A stretch of DNA of 64,000 nucleotides from positions 48,859,928-48,923,927 of the forward strand of contig CM043959.1 in assembly GCA_014529385.2 (NCBI GenBank), given 5' to 3'. The notes below the pieces were generated by a model. It was not told the DNA's origin, did not search any database, and was given only the letters and a program-made list of their open reading frames with translations. Of this stretch, positions 57,867 to 64,000 are shown piece after piece. Source of the DNA: Adiantum capillus-veneris. Lineage: Eukaryota > Streptophyta > Polypodiopsida > Polypodiales > Pteridaceae. A program made the translations under genes and the position numbers. Each line of letters begins with the position of its first letter. Position 1 is the first letter of the stretch.

Positions 57867-57888
57867 TCGATCCCCTACAGCGACGCCA
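57867..57888 (-). other. tRNA-Asp-type primer-binding site of G3
   Basis: Minus strand reads TGGCGTCGCTGTAGGGGATC, close to the complement of the plant tRNA-Asp 3' end (TGGCGCCGTTGCCGGGGATC). This PBS is typical of Athila/Tat gypsy elements and supports the G3 assignment. Confidence 0.75.
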
Positions 57889-57890
57889 AA

Positions 57891-58811
57891 TGTGGGACGC
57901 ATGTCTAACCTCACCATCCTATCTTATTGGAGTATTAGCGAGAACCACGATTAATTTGTCAAACCATGGGACGAAGCTGACTCGACTAGTGCATTGAGTC
58001 TACAAGAGGTTGTTTATCTCTTGGAAAACAACTAACAACTCACATCTAACTCAAGCTACACTCAAGTGACTGAAATCACCAAAAGCCAATAGATCATCAA
58101 CAAGCAAATCACATCCGTTACAGCATCAAATGACATCCAAACATAACGAAACTTCTAGGACAAGTTTATGAGACCTAAGCACACATACCTATGGCTTCAA
58201 ATCCCACTTTAGGTCAAGTTTCAAAATCGCGATTCTTAACAGCAGTGGATTTTTGACCTAGTTGTTTTCGACCTAGAATGCATCTAAATGCTTAGCAATG
58301 ATTTCCCAATACCCCGCCTATGCTTAGTTTTTTATTTGAACATGTAAATTCTTAGTTATGATGAAATTAGGCCGCGGAACTGCGATGCCAAAAGCTACGA
58401 AATACTGTGAATGGCTTACGTCAATGCGTAGAGCTCTTACTTGTGGTTGCAATGCAACAAACGCAATTACAACGTAACAATCGGAGAGGGAGTAGGAAGC
58501 GCAAGAAGGAGAGAAGTGAGTGCCATTAGCTCACACTGTGTATTTCTTATCCAAAAACCTATAAAAAACTTACAAAAATTGGCTTTTATACCTTAGCCAA
58601 GGTTTTTGGATGGTCAAAACTAATAATCTGGAGTTCTACCAAAGCTGGGAAGTGACTGGCTGATACAATCTGGAAGCTTGTAGCCCCGGCTCATTAATTA
58701 CAAGGTTTATCAGAGAAAATAAGAGTTATAATATTCTCGATTTATCAAAATAATAAATGTTTTACAAAAAGAACTCTGAAAAATGGTGTCCGCGTTAGCT
58801 TGTTGCTAACA
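57891..58811 (-). repeat. 5' LTR of G3 (start approximate)
   Basis: Ends GCGTCCCACA at 57,891 directly before the PBS. A minus-strand TATA box (GGTATAAAAGCC; 58,584-58,590) is in a typical context. The start is placed at TGTTAGCA (58,811) by end rule only. No matching 3' LTR was found left of the accessory region. Confidence 0.55.
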
Positions 58812-58865
58812 TTATTTATCTGGATTCTTTGTGTTAAATGAAAAGGAGTGAATTGAGGTCCGTTT

Positions 58866-61609
58866 TGTGAGGTCCCCGCCCCGCCATATCAAACAACGGA
58901 TCTGATGGTGAACCTGGTGGCCACTAGATCTATAGCGGAAGCACACAAAGCGGTTCAGGCTTCAGCTCACGGACGATCTCTCATCACAAAGTGAGTCGAG
59001 CTCGAGCCTACTAGCAATGAGATCTAGCTCCACCTTGCAGGGAAAGCATACCTAAACTATTTAGCAATCCTAAGACCCACCTTCCAAGAGGAGCAAAACC
59101 CCGAGTGCCTTTTTCCCCATGTTTCAGAGGCATGTACTCTCGAGATTTCACCGCTCTAGGGGCAATGAGTATTACTAATATCGAATTGAACACTATGGGG
59201 GACAAAGAGTTTCCGACCAATCGGGACCACCCATCTCATAGGCATTGGCAACCTGAGCCAAGCGCCCACTTTCAACCCCCACACTCACACTTCCTTGTGT
59301 GACCTAATTACTACCACAATGATTGTTCAATATAAACATTCCTTGATTAATTCCGAATCACATTGTTCGTTAAGAGAGCCCTTCAACCAGTATTGCAAAC
59401 AACACCAAGACAGTATTCTAGTAAAAATTCTACTCAAACTTATTCATTAAAATTCCAATGTTTTGGAGGTACAACATCCCCCCTTCAGCGAGAGTTTACT
59501 CCTCCCGTTGTCGCCTAGCTGCCCATACAACTAGGTATGTCCACCGCATAGAAAGCATGACACGGACACTTCCACCGCATAGAAAGCAAGTCGTGGGTTC
59601 CCGCCGCATAGAAAGCAAGTCATGGGTATCCACCGCATAGAAAGCAAGTCGTGGATTCAAGAGCCCTTAACGAGGAACTCTGCCCCCTCTGATCAGTAGG
59701 GGGGTCAGGAGTGATTCAACATTGGAAATAAAATGAACATGTCGAGCTAAATTTTCCCTAGCAGACATTCTTTCCTATTGCAAGCATCATACCCATCAAT
59801 CATTTCTTTCATACTTTAGACTTTAATGTACAAATGAGTTCAGTGCCAAGATTTCCATCGCATTTCTCCAACATATTATGGGGATATGTTCATTCCTAAC
59901 TAAACGTGTGCAATGTTAATTCAAACGACCTAACTCTTCCATTTCTTCATCAATGGCCCATGAGATGGCCGGTATTTGTTCGTCCATGGGAGCTTTTCCC
60001 TTTCCGTTCACATTGCTCGTTCCCGCCTCGCGGTCGTGGGCACCACCGAAACGAGTTCTCTTAACCGGGGCTATTTTACTCACTACTTTAAATGATAAAC
60101 TTGAAAAGGAGCTAAAGTCTGAGAGCACCATAACAAACCAATTGGCATATTAGAATCATTAATGAATCCACCTTATGCAAGAGATTTGATTTTTCCTTCG
60201 AGACCTAGCAATTTTATGGGTAATTATTTACTTGCCCTATTGGAACTAGCTCTAAGTTAATCACTTGGCTTAGCTGATTAAGAAATTCAGAATTTTACTA
60301 ATTGATTTACAAGAGAGATGAAATAAGCGAGTTCAATCACTTTCCCTAGAGCAATTTGAGAATGCAGAATTACCGCAGGCATGTGTGATAGAAAATTCTC
60401 TTCTTAATTGCCTAATGACGGTTTAATTTTCAGCCTTAATCACATTTTAATGTGAGAGAAGATTGAGTCTAATTTAATTGCAATACTATTGAATGATAAA
60501 AGAATGAATTTCATCAAATCTACTTTATTACTGGCAGACAATTTATTAACTATGTTGCCTAGAGAGAGAATCTTTCCTAATCATGTATTAATCCTTGATT
60601 AAGGATAATGAATGGCTGCATAATTTATCTAATTGAATGATGATTATGTAACGGAGTATAACTATGTAAACTTAGAGAGCAGCTATTGGGAATTATAGCT
60701 AAAAGTAGGCCTAGTAGACGAGAATTATGAGAGAGTAATGATGAGAATTAAGAAGAACCGTAATTAAACCATAATTACCGTGATTAGGGGCTGAGAACCC
60801 TCTTGATTTTTTGATCCAATGAATCCTCAAGATGAAAATTTCGGCAGCACCTCCCTCCTTGCTTCTCCTTCAAAAACTGTGTGTGTGCCGGCAGCAGCTC
60901 CCCAAGGTGTGTGTAGGTGTGTGTGTGTGTGTGTGTGTGTGAGCACACCTTTAAATAGGCCTCCTCAAGCTGAAAATCGATCTGGGTTGCTATTTGCATC
61001 TGGGAGCCTCTCTAGTTAAGCATGGCAAGTCCAGTTGCCTACCCACCAAGTGTCCAGTTGGCTTGGTTAACTGACTCTCACACTTAGTAGCAAGGTTAGA
61101 AACTCTCCCAAGACTCCCACAAGATAAGAGGGCTCCGCCTAGCTGCTAAAGCTGAGCAGGAGTGGGCTGGAACCTGTTCCCACACAGCCTCGAGCCCCCG
61201 GAGCCTCCCCAGACAATTTTGGGAAAATTTGGTTCTAGCCTAAAACGAATCATACGAGTCGGATTTTGATGCCGAAAATTTCTATAGCAAGCTCTAACTA
61301 AGGCGTACCGGCCCGAGTACCTGCCATATTTAGCAGCCCCCCGGGGTCCGAAAATGCATTTTTTTCAAATTCGGGGTACGGATGTAGTTTTTCGAGACGG
61401 TTAAAACTGGACGGGTGGGGTGACCAAAAACTTACTATTTTTGGATTTTTTCTACAAAAATTATTTTAATTCACATTTCAAAGCTTGAAAACATTCTAAA
61501 CATCATGGCACTGATAAAATTCGAAAAACTGCTAAAAATAATAACTTTTTTTATTATATTCATTTCAAGGTACAATGGTGCTCGTTTGATCGGGGTCAAA
61601 GACCTTACA
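58866..61609 (-). repeat. 3' LTR (~2.74 kb) of a chromovirus
   Basis: Minus strand starts TGTAAGGTC after a purine tract (GTTGGGGAAG) and ends GACCTCACA, giving matching inverted ends. TATTTAAA lies near 60,950 on the minus strand. Contains a 30-bp tandem repeat (59,530-59,665), a (GT)n run at 60,918-60,940 and many poly-T/A tracts. No second LTR in the window. Short ORFs inside have no motifs. Confidence 0.65.
59530..59665 (+). repeat. ~30-bp tandem repeat, four copies
   Basis: CCGCATAGAAAGCA(AGT) recurs four times at 29-33-bp spacing, each copy followed by a C/TG-ACACGG or TCGTGG-type tail. Confidence 0.9.
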
Positions 61610-61629
61610 ACTTCCCCAACGTGAAAAAT

Positions 61630-62060
61630 TTGAGATGTCCTCATCTCAAGAATGTGTTTGGGTAATCTTTTAAGAGCGTTGGTTCGTCCTCCCAAGTTGC
61701 ATCTTCTTCAAGGTAATCCTTCCACTTTACCAGATGCTCCGTGATAGTTCTGTTGCGTAACTTCCTTTCCCTTGTTTCAAGTACATAGTCAGGTTGGAGC
61801 TCGAGAACTCCTTGTGCTGGCATGACTATCTGATCTGAGTCTAAGAATTGATCAGGGTTAGGAATATAGGGTTTGAGTAAGCTGACGTGGAACACATCAT
61901 GAACCTTCAAGTTTGCAGGTAACTTTAGCTTGTAAGCTTGGTCACTCACAACCTTAAAGATCTCGAATGGTCCACAATACCTTGGGCTTAGCTTCTTATA
62001 TCTGCCTAGAGATAAGTTGCTTTTCTTTGGTCAGACTCGTAGAAAATCCTTATCCCCTTC
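61630..62060 (-). mobile_element. Chromovirus 3' end: integrase C-terminus and chromodomain
   Basis: Minus strand encodes YKKLSPRY-type GPY/F region sequence, then LKLPANLKVHDVFHVSLLKPY and a chromodomain-like end (EHLVKWKDYLEEDATWEDE). The rest of the element is separated by the Athila/Tat element starting at 62,061 and would lie to the right of the window. The family differs from the chromovirus at 22.8-28.2 kb in sequence. Confidence 0.85.
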
Positions 62061-62353
62061 TGTTAACCCTCACGGCTCACGGACACCCATCACCTACGAC
62101 GGACGTGTATTATGTATTTGGTAGAGTCAGGTACCGGGCTTGTCGGACCAATAGGGAAAGGTAGAGTGATCGTCGATGAGAGGCGCACTTTAACTTGGAC
62201 ATTCAAGGGATTAGTTGGTTAAGCATGGGCGCCCAAGTGTGAATGGGGTGAGCTCCTATAAAAGCCAACTAAACCTAATTTTTACTCATTCTCTCATTTG
62301 TGCAATTGAAGAGTGCTCTTGCTCCATCTCCATCTTCTTCTTCTTCACCTCCT

Positions 62354-62389
<36 letters not shown>

Positions 62390-62640
62390 GGAGAGTGTGT
62401 GTGCGATCGAGCATTACGAAGGCACGACGGCGGCGAAGCGGTTGAGCGCGGCACGACTGCAGCTTCTTCTTCATCGCGGCGAGGAATCCACCACGAAGGC
62501 GAGCGTAGAGCGGTGAGTGACACACCCTTTGTTTTCTTGAGCTTGCTAGTTTAGGCTTGTTGTGTGCTTGGAGCCGTTTGTGGCTCGCATACGGTGTATT
62601 GGCAAGTCCCTTGCTTCGACAGTGCGGCAAGGAGCGCACA
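62061..62640 (+). repeat. 5' LTR (580 bp) of a right-edge Athila/Tat-like element
   Basis: Starts TGTTAACCC inside the chromovirus integrase region and ends GGAGCGCACA just before the PBS. TATAAAA at 62,257-62,263 with a pyrimidine-rich leader. Contains GT and GA microsatellites at about 62,354-62,402. Confidence 0.8.
62257..62263 (+). promoter_or_regulatory. TATA box of the right-edge LTR
   Basis: TATAAAA within AGCTCCTATAAAAGCC. Confidence 0.65.
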
Positions 62641-62644
62641 TTTT

Positions 62645-62662
62645 TGGCGCCGCTGCCGGGGA
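62645..62662 (+). other. tRNA-Asp primer-binding site
   Basis: TGGCGCCGCTGCCGGGGA, one base from the plant tRNA-Asp complement. Diagnostic for Athila/Tat gypsy elements. Confidence 0.9.
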
Positions 62663-63584
62663 TATGCCCTACACTAAGCTCGGTTAGCACTTTACGCTTC
62701 CTTGTGGTGCAATTTCTATCATAGGAAAGGCAGGGAAGGAGTGTGTGGAAGATTTCCGTTTTTTGCGTTTTCTGCAATTGCTGTCAAGTTTCAATTTCTG
62801 CTATTGTCTGCGTTTTTTTCAATTTCTGCAATTTCTGCATTTTCAAGTTCGGCGTTTTCAATTTCTGTAATTTTCAGCATTTCTGTCAATTTGCTGCAGT
62901 TTCTGCGTTTTTTCTGCATTTTCTGCAATTTCTGCGTTTTTTCTGCATTTTCTGCAATTTCTGCGTTTTTCTGTATTTTTTTCAATTTCTGCGTTTTTCT
63001 GCATCAACAAAAAGTTTTTTGAGAAAAAAAAAATTTGAAAAAAAAAATTAAAAGGAAAAAAATTTCGGAAATTAAAAACGCGAGCGAGTGGGTGGCGATA
63101 TTTTTCGAAAATAAAAAACGTGACTCTTAAAACGTATGGGTTGGTTTGTATAAAAGATAGATCGGGATCATTTGCCCAAGCCCAAGCCCAAGCCCAGGCC
63201 TCAGTCCTCAATCTTATGATATATACTAGACTCGCTCTTATATATATACCCTACTCCCTCAAGAGAGAATGAGAGCATGTGGGACAAGTCCTCCACTCTC
63301 CTCCTTTCTCTTCCCACTTGCACCCTTAGACTTTCTAGTTTGGGCCTAGTTCCCTACTGGAAATTGACAGTTTTAGGGATTCCGAGGGCATAGAGTGACC
63401 AAACGGAGGGCTGTAAAGCACGGCACGACCCTCTGACCGATACGCTCGTTTCGAGCTATCACACGGCCCATTTCACGACACGCTCTAAAAAATCTAGCAA
63501 AAAAAAACAAACAAAAAACACGCTAAAAACTAGTCACAAGGCCTCCTAGAGCAGCTTTTTGACACCTTAGGGTATCAAAAGCAC
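62663..63584 (+). other. Leader of the right-edge element with low-complexity block
   Basis: Non-coding. 62,760-63,005 is built from TTTCTGCAATTTCTGCG-like words repeated many times. Poly-A/T runs follow to 63,070, and a CCCAAG tandem run lies near 63,178-63,200. Such long, repetitive leaders are common in Tat/Athila elements. Confidence 0.7.
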
Positions 63585-64000
63585 ATGCACTTACGCTCTG
63601 GACGGGTGCTAGAACACGAGCATATTGAGGGTGCCTCTGTTCATACGGACACCCATTACCCATTCACGATAAGCTCTAGACCCTCAGCGGGGACACAAGG
63701 TAGCACCACCCAAGACCCTAAAATAGCCGCTAGTGATTCCTCCTCCGACTCAGAAATCATGGAAGCATACCCTACCCAAAACACTGAGAGAGAAGGCCAT
63801 GCACCTCCCGAAGCTCCACAGCCTAGTAGTAGTATGTTTAGCCGTTTCATGGAAACATTAGGTAGAGCTACTCGCTCGGAACCTGATGCAAATGAAGCAC
63901 ACGAAGGGGGTGGGAAAGTGGACTCTCCTTTCACATCGCACGTGGACCCCACACCCCCAAAGAGTGTCCATGTGGATATCCTGCCAACTTCTTACCAAGA
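63585..64000 (+). mobile_element. gag start of the Athila/Tat-like element, open to the right edge
   Basis: From the ATG at 63,585 the frame is open for 138 codons to the end of the window. It begins MHLRSGRVLEHEHIEG, the LRSG start common to plant Athila/Tat gag proteins. Next come Ser/Asp-rich (AASDSSSDSE) and Pro/Ser-rich stretches, and MFSRFMETLGRATRS, before the gag core, which would lie outside the window. Together with the LTR and PBS this part of the element looks whole. gag forms the particle and binds RNA in this family. Confidence 0.8.

Noticed and set aside
62286-62777. 163-codon minus-strand ORF over the right-edge LTR
   Set aside because: Antisense to LTR promoter and leader, with (SL)n and HTHT runs from microsatellites; no motif.

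Overview
The window looks like repeat-rich nuclear DNA of a vascular plant with a large genome. The evidence is plant-type LTR retrotransposons (Ty1/copia, chromodomain Ty3/gypsy and Tat/Athila-like Ty3/gypsy), tRNA-iMet- and tRNA-Asp-type primer-binding sites, TATAAA-type LTR promoters and long TC/GA/GT microsatellites. I cannot name the species. I see no intact host gene. The only recognisable host-derived coding sequence is a broken FGGY-family carbohydrate (ribulose) kinase fragment carried inside a retroelement.

Layout. 1-2.2 kb: a 397-codon acidic ORF running off the left edge (minus strand), with a PBS-like site and a probable LTR behind it. 2.2-5.6 kb: AT-rich DNA with LTR-like promoter sequence. 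5.6-8.15 kb: 5' LTR and first half of an old copia element (C1, plus). 8.9-18.9 kb: gag/protease part of an old gypsy element (G1, minus), split by a young copia element (C2, plus, 11,279-16,866) that keeps both 233-bp LTRs. 19.3-20.6 kb: array A, six dyad-symmetric sites about 285 bp apart. 20.6-22.8 kb: LTR-like DNA with a CCAAT/ATTGG cluster. 22.8-28.2 kb: two fragments of one chromovirus family (minus). 28.2-30.4 kb: a plus-strand coiled-coil ORF remnant and LTR-like DNA. 30.4-42.7 kb: gypsy element G2 (minus), interrupted by copia element C3 (minus, 172-bp LTR). 43.4-58.8 kb: gypsy element G3 (minus) with pol, a long coiled-coil accessory region downstream of pol, array B, a tRNA-Asp-type PBS and a 5' LTR. 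G3 is interrupted by a non-autonomous LTR element without pol (51,463-57,393; 486-bp LTRs; target duplication CTCTT). 58.9-62.06 kb: 3' end of another chromovirus with a 2.74-kb LTR. 62.06 kb to the right edge: 5' LTR, PBS, leader and gag start of an Athila/Tat-like element (plus) inserted into it.

The order of events can be read from nesting. C2, the non-autonomous element and the right-edge Athila/Tat element are later than the elements they split. C2 and the non-autonomous element both show about 2% LTR-LTR difference.

Three signals are not explained by ordinary retroelement annotation. (1) Six consecutive 19-nt cores in the non-autonomous element are each flanked by different but mutually complementary arms, so the stems covary around a constant core. 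(2) Two tandem arrays, 30 kb apart and inverted, share a ~285-bp period and an ATCGCGAT-type centre, but each has its own pair of palindrome arms. (3) A coiled-coil accessory reading region recurs three times, twice directly downstream of gypsy pol.
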